Shown piece after piece: positions 43,135 to 53,516 of a DNA stretch of 64,000 nucleotides (positions are counted from its first letter, which is position 1; the number at the start of each line of letters is the position of its first letter). The stretch lies in contig JAAWEL010000064.1 of the NCBI GenBank assembly GCA_022794255.1, positions 1-64,000 of the forward strand, in the 5' to 3' direction. The translations under genes were made by a program, and so were the position numbers. Origin of the DNA: Lachnospiraceae bacterium (GTDB lineage: Bacteria > Bacillota > Clostridia > Lachnospirales > Lachnospiraceae). The notes under the pieces are model-generated. The model saw only the letters and a list, made by a program, of their open reading frames with translations, made no database searches and was not told where the DNA came from.

Positions 43135-45954
43135 ATGAAAATTATCAAAACGGTTCTTACCTGCACTGCCAGTTTTTTTATAACTCTTTTTGGTATCTTA
43201 GGCTGGCTTTTACAAAGTGTTTTACAGCTTTTTTCCCTAGCTCTGGTCGCATTCCTTTTGTCTGTCCTTTTCATCTATGCCAGAGTAAAGCCGGATTTGG
43301 ATCACTGCCGTCAGGTGGCTTATGATAAGCTGGCTCAGATGGAACGACAGGATTTCCGAATGCTCTCTGACACAGAAATTTATGACAAAGACGGCAATCT
43401 GGCCGGGCTGATCAATGCAGGGCACTACGAATATGTGCCGATCAGTCAGATCAGTTTAAACGTTCAAAATGCCTATATAGCGCAGGAAGACCGCCGGTTC
43501 AAAAGCCACACTGGTGTGGACTGGATCGCCACTGCCCGGGCGGCCCTTGCTCTGATAAAAAACAGGGGCGTCATCACCCAGGGCGGCAGTACCATCACCC
43601 AGCAGGTAATCAAAAACACATACCTCACCCAGGAAAAAAGCTTTACCCGCAAGGTTGTGGAAATCCTTCTGGCACCGGAGATTGAGAAGGAATATTCCAA
43701 GGCAGATATTATGGAATTTTACTGTAATACCAATTTTTACGGAAATCACTGCTATGGCATTCAGGCAGCAAGCCGGTACTATTTTGGCAAAGATGCCTTA
43801 GAGCTGACCCCTGGTGAAGCTGCTGTTCTGGCTGGCATCAGCAACAGTCCTTCTGCCTATGACCCAGTCAAAAATCCGGAGGCTGCTCGAGACAAACGCA
43901 ATGATGTCCTGGAAAGTATGTATGAGGTCGGCTATATCTCTAAAACAGAATATGATGCCTATCTTTCTCAGCCTTTAAAGATTGTTCAGGAGGAAGCCGA
44001 AGGTACAGATGAAAACTATATGAGCAGCTATGCGATTCACTGTGCTGCCATAGAACTTATGAAGCTGGATCATTTTAATTTCCGTTATACCTATGAGAAC
44101 AAGGAAGATTATACCGCCTACATGGAGAGCTACCAGGCTCTCTACAACGAAAAAAATGATCTGATACGGGCCGGAGGCTTTCGCATATACACCTCCCTGG
44201 ATCTGTCCCTTCAGGGACTTTTGCAGGCTCAGATCGATGAGGGACTCTCCTCCTACACAGAGTTACAAGACAATGGCAAATATGCTCTTCAGGGGGCCGG
44301 GGTCATTGTGGACAACCAAAGCAACTATGTGGTGGCTATTGTGGGAGGAAGAGGGGAGGAGGATCCCTTCAACCGGGCTTACTTAAGCGCCCGCCAGCCT
44401 GGCAGCACCATAAAGCCCCTGATCGATTACGCCCCTGCCTTTGACACCGGAGAATATTATCCATCCAGGCTGGTGGATGACCATAAATGGGAGGACGGGC
44501 CTTCCAACAGCGGCGGCAGCTACCATGGAGAGGTCACTGTCCGGGAAGCTCTAAACCGCAGCTTAAATACAGTGGCCTGGCAGATCCTTGAGGATATCGG
44601 AGTCAATTTCGGGCTGGAATATCTGGGAAAAATGAATTTCCATAAAATTACATATATTGACAATAATATTCCTTCCTTAAGCATAGGCGGCTTCACCAAT
44701 GGCCTGCGAGTGGTAGACATGGCAAAAGGTTACAGTACTCTGGCAAACAGAGGGGTATATAATGACCGCACCTGCATCCTGAAAATCGAGCACGAGCAAA
44801 AAGGCAATCTGACCCAGGGAAAAAGACCTCAGGCGCAGCAGGTTTACCAGGAGGACACAGCATACATGATTACGGATATTTTAAAGGGAACACTTACAGA
44901 GCCCTTTGGTACCGGTCATGGTCTGGCATTGTCCGGAGGTATGCCTGCCGCTGGTAAGACGGGAACCACCAACAGCAGCAAAGATACCTGGTTCTGCGGC
45001 TATACCCGCTATTACACCACTGCCATCTGGGTAGGCTATGATATTCCCAGGGCCATGCCAGGTATTTTTGGAAGCACCTATGCGGGCCGTATATGGAAAG
45101 GTGTTATGGATGAACTCCATACCGGGAAAGAACCTTGGGACTGGGAAAAGCCTGCCACCGTAGAGTTGTTGACAGATTCAAAGACTGGCATCACGGACCT
45201 GGTTAGTACCACCGCTCAGCTGAGGGCACAGCAAAGCCTTTACGATAAGGAACAGCGCCGTCTGGAAAATGAGCTTTCCGCCGGGGTGGATGCCTTTGAA
45301 AAGAAAACCATTGAGACTGTGGAGGACACATACTGGGTAAAGGAACAGTATCAAAAAATGATAAGTCAGCTAAATCTTCTAGATGAAGGAAACCTGCGAG
45401 GCCAACTGTTAGAACGGCTCACCACCCGGTATAAAACCTTCTCCGTCACGATTCAGGAGATGGATGAGACCATTGCCCTTTATGAGATACAGCGAGCCCG
45501 GGAGGAAGCCAAAGCTCAGGAAAGAGCAGAGGAGGAGGCAGTCAAACGCCGGGAGATCCTGGAGATTGAAACCCGTAAAAATGAATTCCTGACTGCGCTT
45601 CAGAATGTGGAGGCACTGGAGTACCAGGCTCCCAATGCCCGAGAGCTGATTACCACTGCCATAAACAAGCTTCCTCTGATTGCTGATTATCAGGAAGCCG
45701 AGTCTTACACCCAGCGTTTAAACACTGCCATCACCCGCATCTCCACCCTGCCCACTGCAGAAGAATGGCAAAAAACGAAAGACGCCCGTCAAGCTGCAAA
45801 AGATCAGGACCAGCAGGCTCTTCAGCAGCAGCTCTCCTTGCAGCAGCAACGGCTTGAGGCTACCCTAAACCGGGAGCAGCTAAAATGGAACACCAATATA
45901 GAGGGCATCGCCGGCAGCACCAGTGCTGTAATCACAACGGGAAAGGAAAAGTAA
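43135..45954 (+). CDS. Class A penicillin-binding protein (PBP1-type)
   Basis: The 939-residue bifunctional enzyme polymerises glycan strands and cross-links peptides. It has an N-terminal anchor (about 8-48), a GT51 domain with catalytic Glu118 (IAQEDRRF) and QGGSTITQQ, and a transpeptidase domain with SxxK at Ser424 (PGSTIK), SLN in NRSLNTVAW and KTGT at about 608. The last 250 residues (about 690-939) are a charged coiled coil rich in Gln and Glu, much longer than in typical PBP1A. The Shine-Dalgarno is weak (AAAGGATC, about 13 bases away). It is followed by a small membrane protein gene after 6 bases. Confidence 0.93.
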   Translation: MKIIKTVLTCTASFFITLFGILGWLLQSVLQLFSLALVAFLLSVLFIYARVKPDLDHCRQVAYDKLAQMERQDFRMLSDTEIYDKDGNLAGLINAGHYEYVPISQISLNVQNAYIAQEDRRFKSHTGVDWIATARAALALIKNRGVITQGGSTITQQVIKNTYLTQEKSFTRKVVEILLAPEIEKEYSKADIMEFYCNTNFYGNHCYGIQAASRYYFGKDALELTPGEAAVLAGISNSPSAYDPVKNPEAARDKRNDVLESMYEVGYISKTEYDAYLSQPLKIVQEEAEGTDENYMSSYAIHCAAIELMKLDHFNFRYTYENKEDYTAYMESYQALYNEKNDLIRAGGFRIYTSLDLSLQGLLQAQIDEGLSSYTELQDNGKYALQGAGVIVDNQSNYVVAIVGGRGEEDPFNRAYLSARQPGSTIKPLIDYAPAFDTGEYYPSRLVDDHKWEDGPSNSGGSYHGEVTVREALNRSLNTVAWQILEDIGVNFGLEYLGKMNFHKITYIDNNIPSLSIGGFTNGLRVVDMAKGYSTLANRGVYNDRTCILKIEHEQKGNLTQGKRPQAQQVYQEDTAYMITDILKGTLTEPFGTGHGLALSGGMPAAGKTGTTNSSKDTWFCGYTRYYTTAIWVGYDIPRAMPGIFGSTYAGRIWKGVMDELHTGKEPWDWEKPATVELLTDSKTGITDLVSTTAQLRAQQSLYDKEQRRLENELSAGVDAFEKKTIETVEDTYWVKEQYQKMISQLNLLDEGNLRGQLLERLTTRYKTFSVTIQEMDETIALYEIQRAREEAKAQERAEEEAVKRREILEIETRKNEFLTALQNVEALEYQAPNARELITTAINKLPLIADYQEAESYTQRLNTAITRISTLPTAEEWQKTKDARQAAKDQDQQALQQQLSLQQQRLEATLNREQLKWNTNIEGIAGSTSAVITTGKEK

Positions 45955-45960
45955 TATACC

Positions 45961-46473
45961 ATGGATCAGAAAGAGCTATCTTCTGAAGCAAAAGAAACAG
46001 CAGATATTCAAAAAGCCATAGAAAAAATTGCAGATGGTGAAACAGACCGGCTTGCCGAACTTCCTTCTGTTCCATTTCTTCCAGAAGAAATGGAAACCGG
46101 AGAGCCGCCCCCGCCTTTACAGGACACCAAAGCTTCCCAGACAAAGGTTCTTCCAAAGCTAACCACGGTTTCTGAACCATCCCCCAATGTTCCGGAATCC
46201 AAAGCTGCCCCAAACACTATAAAGGACAGCGATTCCGTTCAGATCCATCGATGGTTCTTTACTTTTATGTGTATGAATATCCCTCTAATCGGATGGATTT
46301 ATCTGCTTTATCTGGCTTTCATCAAAAAATATCCCGAACGAAGAAGCTTCGCTCGGGCCTATCTCTTTTATAAACTGATCTTTTTGATCATTAGCGTCCT
46401 CATCCTGGGGATCTTGATTTACATTGGTCTTGATCTTCTGGATCAGCTTTTAGCCTATATGGAGATGCTGTAG
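45961..46473 (+). CDS. Small membrane protein co-encoded with the class A PBP
   Basis: The 170-residue protein is not recognised. It has an acidic, Pro-rich and probably disordered first 95 residues, then two membrane helices (about 101-121 and 138-160) joined by a basic loop (KKYPERRSF). It starts 6 bases after the PBP stop, so the pair is very likely co-translated. This suggests a regulatory or scaffolding role for the PBP, by context only. Confidence 0.7.
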   Translation: MDQKELSSEAKETADIQKAIEKIADGETDRLAELPSVPFLPEEMETGEPPPPLQDTKASQTKVLPKLTTVSEPSPNVPESKAAPNTIKDSDSVQIHRWFFTFMCMNIPLIGWIYLLYLAFIKKYPERRSFARAYLFYKLIFLIISVLILGILIYIGLDLLDQLLAYMEML

Positions 46474-46488
46474 CCTTACAGCATCTCC
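46461..46488. terminator. Perfect hairpin between convergent genes
   Basis: A 12-bp perfect stem (46461-46472 and 46477-46488) with a GCCT loop includes the stop codon of the small membrane protein gene. No uridine run follows on either strand, so terminator activity is uncertain. Confidence 0.5.
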
Positions 46489-46496
46489 GGCCACAA

Positions 46497-48614
46497 TTAT
46501 ACTTCGAAAATCAAATCCCCATAGCTGGGGAATGGCCACAATTCCTTATCTACAATCATTTCCAGCCGGTCTGCCGGTGTTCTCAGCGCTTCCATAGCCG
46601 GCACCACCTTGTCATGGTAAGCATGTGCCTGGATCATTCCGGCCTCCATAGCCCCGCATTTCTCTGTGATATCAATCAGGTTTGCCAATGCCACTTTCAT
46701 ATCCGACAGCATGTCTGATGTCTCCACCAATAATTCTGCCTGTACGCTGGTATCCGCCTCCGGACAAGCCGTTTTCACTCCATTTAGGGAGGCTGCCAGA
46801 TGAGTGGTGTACCGGATAACAGCCGGAATGATCTGCTTGCTTGCCATATCAATCATGGTGCGGGCTTCAATATTAATCACCTTAGAGTAGGCCTCATACT
46901 CTACCTCTGCCCGGGATTCCAGCTCAGCTCTGGTAAATACACCAAACTCCTCATACAACTTTACAGCTTTCTTAGTTGTCAAGGCCGGGATAGCCTCCAC
47001 CATAGAGCGGATGTTAGGCAATCCTCTCTTTTCAGCCTCCTCCACCCAGGCATTGGAATATCCGTTTCCATTGAAAATGATTCTCTTATGCTCTTTTAAA
47101 AGATGCTTGATCATATCATGGACTGCGGTATCGAAATCCTCCGCTGCCTCCAGCTCATCTGCCGCCTCTTTAAACGCTTCCGCCACTATGGTATTTAATA
47201 CCACATTGGGCGGCGCAATAGAGTCAGAGGAGCCTACCATACGAAACTCAAACTTATTCCCTGTAAAGGCAAAGGGCGAGGTGCGGTTCCGGTCTGTGGC
47301 ATCCTGGTCCAGATCAGGCAGGGTAGCTACCCCTGTCCTTAAGGTGCCGCCCTTCTTGGAATGGGTTGCCTCTCCAGTACTGCAAAGCTGATCAATCACA
47401 TCCTCTAACTGCTCCCCCAAAAACACAGATATAATCGCCGGCGGAGCCTCATTAGCTCCCAGGCGGTGATCATTTCCCACATCAGCCGCAGACTCCCGAA
47501 GCAGATCCGCATGAATATCCACAGCCTTTAAAATGCATCCCAAGACCAGCAAAAACTGAATATTTTCGTGAGGGGTCTCCCCAGGACTTAACAGATTCAC
47601 CCCGTCATCCGATGTCAGAGACCAGTTGTTGTGCTTACCAGAGCCGTTGACTCCTGCAAAGGGCTTTTCATGAAGCAGACAAGTCAGTCCATGACGTCCT
47701 GCCACCTTTTTTAAGGTCTCCATCACCATCTGGTTGTGGTCTACTGCCAGATTCGCCTGATCATAGATAGGTGCCAGTTCGTGCTGAGCCGGCGCCACTT
47801 CATTATGCTGGGTCTTGGCTGTCACCCCAAGCTTCCACAGCTCCTCATTGACCTCCTTCATGTAGGAACCAATCCGCTCTCTGATAGCGCCAAAATAGTG
47901 ATCTTCCAGCTCCTGTCCCTTCGGGGGCATAGCGCCAAACAGGGTTCGGCCTGCATAGATCAGATCCTTTCTCTGTAAATATTTAGCACGGTCTACCAGG
48001 AAATATTCCTGTTCCGGACCCACACTGGGACATACCCTTTTTGCCCTGGTGTTGCCAAACAGCCTAAGAATCCTTAAAGCCTGCCCGTCAATAGCCTGCA
48101 TGGAGCGCAGAAGAGGGGTTTTCTGATCCAGGGCCTCCCCTTTGTAAGAACAAAAGGCCGTGGGAATGCAAAGTGTTACACCAATGGCGTCTTCACGGAG
48201 AAATGCCGGAGAAGTGCAGTCCCAGGCAGTGTAGCCTCTGGCCTCAAAGGTAGCCCTCAGACCACCTGATGGAAATGACGAGGCATCCGGCTCCCCTTTG
48301 ATCAGCTCCTTACCAGAAAACTCCATGATCACCCGTCCCTCCGTATCCGGCGCGGAAATAAAGGAATCATGCTTTTCTGCCGTCACACCAGTCAAAGGCT
48401 GAAACCAGTGGGTATAGTGAGTCGCCCCCCGCTCAATTGCCCATTCCTTCATAGCATGAGCCACCACATCTGCAATGGACGGGTCAAGCTCCACGCCATC
48501 CTCCATAGTTTTCTTCATCTTCTTAAACACACTTTTGGGAAGGCGCTCCTTCATCACTACTTCATTAAAAACATTTTTGCCAAAAATTTCTGCTATCTTT
48601 ACCATCTCACTCAT
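46497..48614 (-). CDS. glnN: Glutamine synthetase type III
   Basis: GSIII makes glutamine from glutamate and ammonia. The 705-residue protein is in the GSIII size range (700-730) and starts [18 protein letters not shown]. It has [65 protein letters not shown] and [10 protein letters not shown], the metal and substrate segments of this type. AGAGGAAAGGAATTT precedes the ATG at 48614. A longer upstream frame is rejected because it spans a leader hairpin. A promoter lies at 48738-48766. Confidence 0.94.
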   Translation of the reverse strand: MSEMVKIAEIFGKNVFNEVVMKERLPKSVFKKMKKTMEDGVELDPSIADVVAHAMKEWAIERGATHYTHWFQPLTGVTAEKHDSFISAPDTEGRVIMEFSGKELIKGEPDASSFPSGGLRATFEARGYTAWDCTSPAFLREDAIGVTLCIPTAFCSYKGEALDQKTPLLRSMQAIDGQALRILRLFGNTRAKRVCPSVGPEQEYFLVDRAKYLQRKDLIYAGRTLFGAMPPKGQELEDHYFGAIRERIGSYMKEVNEELWKLGVTAKTQHNEVAPAQHELAPIYDQANLAVDHNQMVMETLKKVAGRHGLTCLLHEKPFAGVNGSGKHNNWSLTSDDGVNLLSPGETPHENIQFLLVLGCILKAVDIHADLLRESAADVGNDHRLGANEAPPAIISVFLGEQLEDVIDQLCSTGEATHSKKGGTLRTGVATLPDLDQDATDRNRTSPFAFTGNKFEFRMVGSSDSIAPPNVVLNTIVAEAFKEAADELEAAEDFDTAVHDMIKHLLKEHKRIIFNGNGYSNAWVEEAEKRGLPNIRSMVEAIPALTTKKAVKLYEEFGVFTRAELESRAEVEYEAYSKVINIEARTMIDMASKQIIPAVIRYTTHLAASLNGVKTACPEADTSVQAELLVETSDMLSDMKVALANLIDITEKCGAMEAGMIQAHAYHDKVVPAMEALRTPADRLEMIVDKELWPFPSYGDLIFEV

Positions 48615-48693
48615 AAATTCCTTTCCTCTCCTGGAAATCTTTATTCCCAAAACATCCACCTGCGGGGCATCCCCATCTGTAACGGCAGAAAAG

Positions 48694-48727
48694 GTGCCCT
48701 CCCTCATCCATAAGGAAGAACACCTTT
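48694..48727 (-). promoter_or_regulatory. Leader stem-loop of glnN mRNA
   Basis: In the minus-strand transcript AAAGGTG and CACCTTT (near 48721-48727 and 48690-48696) pair at the base of a structure with an internal CCTTA/TGAGG hairpin. It begins within about 10 bases of the predicted transcript start. It could be an attenuator, but no known riboswitch was recognised. Confidence 0.35.
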
Positions 48728-48737
48728 GTTCTTTATT

Positions 48738-48766
48738 AAAATAAACTATCTGCCTCAAAAATGCAA
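48738..48766 (-). promoter_or_regulatory. Sigma-A-like promoter of glnN
   Basis: TTGCAT (48761-48766) and TATTTT (48738-48743) on the minus strand are spaced by 17 bases. The predicted start near 48731 gives a leader of about 115 bases. Confidence 0.5.
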
Positions 48767-48950
48767 GCACTTTTTTGTGATTTTCTCTATTTTGGCGTGT
48801 TTGCTTTAATTTCTCAAATCACCCCATGAAAAAACGTCATTTCGCCAAAATCTCCCCCATCAGGCTCTCTGCCACAAAAAGGGACATTCCTGCTATTCAG
48901 AAATGCCCCTTTCTAAAATACCCTTTATTGCTTATTGTTCATTCTTGCTC

Positions 48951-49814
48951 TCACGCCTTACCCACAGAACCAAACAGCTCCATCTTTTCCTTCACGGTCT
49001 CCTTGATAGCAGCCGCACCAGGAGCTAACAGCTTTCTGGGATCAAAGCCCTTGCCCTGCTGATCCTTACCAGCCTCAATATACTCACGTGTAGCAGCCGC
49101 AAAGGACAGCTGGCACTCAGTATTTACATTGATCTTAGCCACCCCCAGGTCAATAGCCTTCTTTATCATGTCAGCAGGAATACCTGTTCCACCATGAAGC
49201 ACCAAGGGCATCTCACCAGTTTTCTCCTGAATGGCAGCCAATGTGTCAAAACTTAATCCCTGCCAGTTCTCTGGATATTTGCCATGAATATTGCCGATTC
49301 CTGCTGCCAGGAAATCAATCCCCAGATCTGCAATCGCCTTGCACTCATTGGGATCTGCACACTCACCCATGCCTACCACTCCGTCTTCCTCACCACCAAT
49401 GGAACCGACTTCTGCCTCAATGGACAGACCCATTGCATGAGCAACCTTTACTAATTCCTTGGTTTTCTCCACATTCTCCTCGATGGGATAATGAGAACCA
49501 TCAAACATAATGGAGGAAAATCCTGCCTTAATACACTTGTAGCATCCCTCATAACTGCCATGATCCAGATGCAGAGCAACCGGAACTGTGATATTCATCT
49601 CCTCGATCATAGCCTTTACCATAGCAGCCACAGTCTTATAACCGGTCATATACTTGCCAGCGCCCTCAGACACACCCAGAATAACCGGGGAATTCAACTC
49701 CTGTGCGGTAGCCAGAATAGACTTGGTCCACTCCAGGTTGTTGATGTTGAACTGTCCTACTGCATAATGTCCCGCTTTTGCCTTTTTCAGCATTTCTGTT
49801 GCAGATACTAACAT
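48951..49814 (-). CDS. fba: Fructose-bisphosphate aldolase, class II
   Basis: The zinc-dependent aldolase splits fructose 1,6-bisphosphate in glycolysis. The 287-residue protein has GHYAVGQFNINNLEW, VALHLDHGSYEG (catalytic Asp and zinc His), SIMFDGSHYP, EAEVGSIGGEEDG and LVLHGGTGIP with KINVNTE at the phosphate site. GGAGGATTATGAA before the ATG at 49814 fixes the start. A minus-strand TATAAT at 49900-49905 is a likely -10 box. Confidence 0.95.
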   Translation of the reverse strand: MLVSATEMLKKAKAGHYAVGQFNINNLEWTKSILATAQELNSPVILGVSEGAGKYMTGYKTVAAMVKAMIEEMNITVPVALHLDHGSYEGCYKCIKAGFSSIMFDGSHYPIEENVEKTKELVKVAHAMGLSIEAEVGSIGGEEDGVVGMGECADPNECKAIADLGIDFLAAGIGNIHGKYPENWQGLSFDTLAAIQEKTGEMPLVLHGGTGIPADMIKKAIDLGVAKINVNTECQLSFAAATREYIEAGKDQQGKGFDPRKLLAPGAAAIKETVKEKMELFGSVGKA

Positions 49815-49899
49815 TTCATAATCCTCCATTTCATCATTTATACTTCCACTCTTCCCCATTGCAGGGGACCACAGGCCAAAGCCTGTACGATTCTGCACT

Positions 49900-49905
49900 A
49901 TTATA
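49900..49905 (-). promoter_or_regulatory. Likely -10 box of fba
   Basis: TATAAT on the minus strand lies about 85 bases upstream of the fba ATG, in an AT-rich stretch. The -35 box is unclear (TTCAAA at a 15-base spacing). Confidence 0.45.
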
Positions 49906-50024
49906 ACCCATTTTTTACCGTTTGAATAGTATAACTTTTCACAATCTTTTCCCACTGTTTTTGTCTGTTGTTACAGAGCAGGACACGGTTTGTCAGCAGG
50001 CTTATACATGCTTTTCATCTATGA

Positions 50025-51521
50025 TTATAAGCCGAGAATCTCTGCCACAGTGCTTTCCATGGTTTCCACATCACATTCCCTGTTATGGCGGATCTTGGCA
50101 TTGCGAATCTCCTCCACTGCCGGGGGTATGGCCACACCTGCAGCCCTGCACAGATCATCCATAATAGCAAACTCCTCCTTATCCCCCTGATCGCCGAATA
50201 CCGCTTCCATCACGCTGTGAGAGAACTTGTATGGACTGGCTGTGGAGGCGATCACTGTAGGCGTGGTATCTCCGGTTTCTTCCACATATTTGCGGTAAAC
50301 ACAGGACGCTACTCCGGTGTGAGTATCAATCATATATCCTGTCTTATCAAACAACCGCTTAATCTCTGCCCCATTCTCCGCCTCTGTGGCATATCCGCCT
50401 CTGAAGTCTGCCATGCGGGTGCGCATTTCTTCTGTCACTTGGTAGGCTCCGGTTTTGGCAAGCTGCTCCATCAGTTTTCTGTTGGCCTCAGCATCACATC
50501 CTGTGCTCAGATAGATCAAACGCTCCAGATTACTGGAAATAAGAATATCCATGGATGGAGAACTGGTCAGAATAAATTCCCTCTTTTTGTCATAAACTCC
50601 TGTCTCAAAAAAATCATACAATACCTTGTTTTCATTAGAGGCACATAAAAGCAGTTTTACCGGCAGCCCCATTTGCTTAGCAAAATAAGCAGCCAGAATA
50701 TTGCCAAAATTCCCTGTGGGAACCGTAATATTGATCCCATCCCCTTCTTCGATCTTTCCGTTTTTGATTAGACGGGAATATGCATACACATAATATACCA
50801 CCTGAGGCACCAATCTGCCTATGTTGATGGAATTGGCTGAGGACAACTGGAATCCCTTCTCTGCCAGCCTTTTACCAAATTCCTGATCCCCGAAAATCTT
50901 TTTCACACCGGTCTGCGCATCATCAAAATTGCCATGGATAGCCACTACATTCGTGTTCTCCCCCTTCTGAGTCACCATCTGCAGCTCCTGCACCCGACTG
51001 ACTCCGCCTTTGGGATAAAATACAATAATCCGGGTTCCCGGCACATCTGCAAAGCCTGCCATAGCAGCTTTTCCCGTATCACCGGAGGTAGCAGTAAGAA
51101 TTACAATCTCATTTTCCACATGGTTCTTCTTTGCCGCTGTGGTCATAAGATAAGGAAGAATCGACAAGGCCATGTCCTTAAAAGCTATTGTACTGCCATG
51201 AAAGAGCTCCAGATAATAAGCCCCATCCGCCTCCCGCAAAGTTGCAATCTCCTCCGTGTCAAATTTGCTGTCATAAGCCGAGCGAATGCAGTATTTTAGC
51301 TCTTCTTCCGTATAATCTGTCAAAAACAGATGCATTACCTCATAGGCCAGCTCCTGGTAAGACATTTCTGCCAAATCTTTTAAAGAAATCTCCAGTCTTG
51401 GAATCATGGATGGCATATACAGTCCGCCGTCCTCTGCCAGACCCTTTAATATAGCGCAGGAAGCCGTCAGTCCCTTCTCCCCGCCTCTGGTACTTTGATA
51501 AGATAAATTTGCCATACTCAT
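50025..51521 (-). CDS. thrC: Threonine synthase
   Basis: The PLP enzyme converts phosphohomoserine to threonine. The 498-residue protein starts MSMANLSYQSTRGG and has the PLP Lys in HGSTIAFKDMAL, the TATSGDTGKAA loop, NSINIGRLVPQVVYY and VPTGNFGNILAAY. It is the long (yeast/E. coli-type) form. AGAGGAATAG precedes the ATG at 51521; a second ATG six bases later is an alternative. Its own promoter is at 51571-51599. Confidence 0.95.
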   Translation of the reverse strand: MSMANLSYQSTRGGEKGLTASCAILKGLAEDGGLYMPSMIPRLEISLKDLAEMSYQELAYEVMHLFLTDYTEEELKYCIRSAYDSKFDTEEIATLREADGAYYLELFHGSTIAFKDMALSILPYLMTTAAKKNHVENEIVILTATSGDTGKAAMAGFADVPGTRIIVFYPKGGVSRVQELQMVTQKGENTNVVAIHGNFDDAQTGVKKIFGDQEFGKRLAEKGFQLSSANSINIGRLVPQVVYYVYAYSRLIKNGKIEEGDGINITVPTGNFGNILAAYFAKQMGLPVKLLLCASNENKVLYDFFETGVYDKKREFILTSSPSMDILISSNLERLIYLSTGCDAEANRKLMEQLAKTGAYQVTEEMRTRMADFRGGYATEAENGAEIKRLFDKTGYMIDTHTGVASCVYRKYVEETGDTTPTVIASTASPYKFSHSVMEAVFGDQGDKEEFAIMDDLCRAAGVAIPPAVEEIRNAKIRHNRECDVETMESTVAEILGL

Positions 51522-51570
51522 CTATTCCTCTCAATCTTAATCATTCTTTTGCTTCCTCTTTTTCCTGTAA

Positions 51571-51599
51571 ATTGTAACATACTTTACTATCCTGTGCAA
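51571..51599 (-). promoter_or_regulatory. Sigma-A promoter of thrC
   Basis: TTGCAC (51594-51599) and TACAAT (51571-51576) on the minus strand are spaced by 17 bases. The leader is only about 45 bases, leaving no room for a T-box. Confidence 0.65.
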
Positions 51600-51604
51600 G
51601 CATG

Positions 51605-51655
51605 GAAAGGATAAAGCTGCCGCCCGGAAGGTCCCCCGCAGCGACAGCTTATAAT
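51605..51655 (-). terminator. Hairpin terminator after the phosphohexomutase gene
   Basis: The minus-strand stem AAGCTG...CAGCTT (51645-51650 with 51613-51618), with GC-rich inner pairing, is followed by TATCCTTT. It lies about 35 bases after the stop at 51690. Confidence 0.55.
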
Positions 51656-51689
51656 TCATATATGTATCATCCCCCACTGGGAAATCAGC

Positions 51690-53426
51690 TTACAGAAGCT
51701 TATTGACAACTGCCATCAATGCCTCACCCAAAGCATTGGACTTGGCTTCTGCATCCTCTAAGGAGCTCCCTTTTACTCCATAATAGAACTTGATCTTGGG
51801 CTCTGTACCGGAAGGACGAATGCATAACCATGCATTGTCATTCATATCATAATACAGCACATTGGAAGAAGGAAGCCCGGTAGGCTTCACCTCTTTGGCA
51901 GCCATATCCTTGATGGTATCCATCTTGTAATCCCGTGCAGATACTACCTTATAATCACCAAAGCCTGTGGGAGTCTCATTGCGGAATGTCTCCATAATAG
52001 ACTGGATCTTTGCTAAACCTTCAATTCCTGACAGACCAATGGACTTAACCGCATCTTTATAATAGCCATACTTCTCATACATAGCCACCATGGCATCCCA
52101 CAGGGTCATATCCTTTGTCTTATAATAGGCTGCTGCCTCACACAGAGCCACACTGGCGGACACGGCATCCTTATCCCGAGCGTAAGTACCAATCAGGCAG
52201 CCATAGCTCTCTTCCATGCCAAACATGTAGTGGCCTACCCCTGTATTCTCTTCTTTAAGGATCTGCTGTCCAATCCACTTAAAGCCTGTCAGACATTCCA
52301 CCAGCTTACAGTTATAGGAAGCCGCCACTGCGTCAATCAGGTTGGTGCTGACAATAGACTTGACCACTTCACCGTCTGCAGGGATGGCATTTTGAGCTGC
52401 TTTCTGGCTCAAAACATACTCACACAGCAGAGAACCGGACATATTCCCTGTAAGAGAAATATACTCTCCAGACTTTTTGTCCTTAACATAGACACCCAGA
52501 CGATCCGCATCCGGATCTGTGGCAAGAACCAGGTCTGCATCAATCTCCTTAGCCATCTTAAGTCCCAGGGCAAAGGCCTCTGCTGCTTCTGGATTTGGAT
52601 AACTGACTGTGGGGAACTCCCCGTCCGGCAACTCCTGCTCAGGAACCACATAAACATGAGTAAACCCGATCTCCTTGAGCACCCGGCGCACCGGTATATT
52701 GCCTGTACCGTGGAGAGGGGTATACACGATTTTTATGTTGTCCTGCATTTTATCAATCGCATCCTGATTCACCACTTGAGCCTTAACATTTGCTATGTAT
52801 TTATTGTCAATCTCAGCTCCAATCACATCATAAAGCCCTGCCGCTTTGGCCTCGGACGCACTCATGGTCTTTACCGTGGAAAGATCTTCAATAGCCAGAA
52901 CCTCCTCCGTCACACCCTTGTCATGAGGCGGGGTAAACTGAGCTCCGTCCTCCCAATACACCTTGTAGCCATTGTACTCTGGCGGATTATGGCTTGCCGT
53001 CACATTGATCCCGGCGATACAGCCCAGCTCCCGTACAGCAAAAGACAGCTCCGGCGTAGGGCGCAAAGACTCAAACTTGTAAGCCTTGATCCCGTTGGCC
53101 GCCAGTGTGCGGGCCGCTTCATCGGCAAACTCTGGTGACATACGGCGAGAGTCATAGGCAATGGCTACTCCCTTAGAAGCCCCTCCCTGTTTGATAATAT
53201 AATTGGCAAGCCCCTGGGTCGCCCGGCGAACCACATAGATATTCATCCGGTTGATACCAGCTCCGATAATCCCCCTCAGACCAGCTGTGCCAAATTCCAA
53301 GTCCATGTAAAATCTTTCCTTAATCTCATTTTCATCGCCTGCAATCCCGCGCAGCTCTGCCTTGGTATTCTCATCAAAATACGGATTGGCCAGCCACTCC
53401 TCATAAATCTTCATGTAATCCTTCAT
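51690..53426 (-). CDS. Phosphoglucomutase / phosphomannomutase
   Basis: The 578-residue alpha-D-phosphohexomutase interconverts hexose 6- and 1-phosphates, supplying glucose 1-phosphate for glycan and nucleotide-sugar synthesis. It has the N-terminal GTAGLRG, the phosphoserine loop TASHNPPEYNGYK, the metal loop ATDPDADRLGV, the sugar loop FGMEESYGCL and the phosphate loop RPSGTEPKIKFY. Its length and motifs fit PgcA-type enzymes. GGAGGGAGTATTTAGTTT precedes the ATG. Confidence 0.94.
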   Translation of the reverse strand: MKDYMKIYEEWLANPYFDENTKAELRGIAGDENEIKERFYMDLEFGTAGLRGIIGAGINRMNIYVVRRATQGLANYIIKQGGASKGVAIAYDSRRMSPEFADEAARTLAANGIKAYKFESLRPTPELSFAVRELGCIAGINVTASHNPPEYNGYKVYWEDGAQFTPPHDKGVTEEVLAIEDLSTVKTMSASEAKAAGLYDVIGAEIDNKYIANVKAQVVNQDAIDKMQDNIKIVYTPLHGTGNIPVRRVLKEIGFTHVYVVPEQELPDGEFPTVSYPNPEAAEAFALGLKMAKEIDADLVLATDPDADRLGVYVKDKKSGEYISLTGNMSGSLLCEYVLSQKAAQNAIPADGEVVKSIVSTNLIDAVAASYNCKLVECLTGFKWIGQQILKEENTGVGHYMFGMEESYGCLIGTYARDKDAVSASVALCEAAAYYKTKDMTLWDAMVAMYEKYGYYKDAVKSIGLSGIEGLAKIQSIMETFRNETPTGFGDYKVVSARDYKMDTIKDMAAKEVKPTGLPSSNVLYYDMNDNAWLCIRPSGTEPKIKFYYGVKGSSLEDAEAKSNALGEALMAVVNKLL

Positions 53427-53516
53427 AAACTAAATACTCCCTCCTGTATTTTTCCTGTCAGGCTCCCCCTGGCAGTGTCACTGATGAAAGCCAGATATCA
53501 GCTCTCAGTTATTTCT

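Noticed and set aside
48615-48766. ANTAR-type or known riboswitch leader of glnN
   Set aside because: The two hexaloop hairpins expected for ANTAR targets could not be drawn convincingly, and no riboswitch core was recognised.
51522-51570. T-box leader before thrC
   Set aside because: The leader is only about 45 bases and lacks the conserved AGGGTGGNACCGCG sequence.
52230-53138. Plus-strand open frame of 302 codons
   Set aside because: It is antisense to the phosphohexomutase gene; no recognisable domain.
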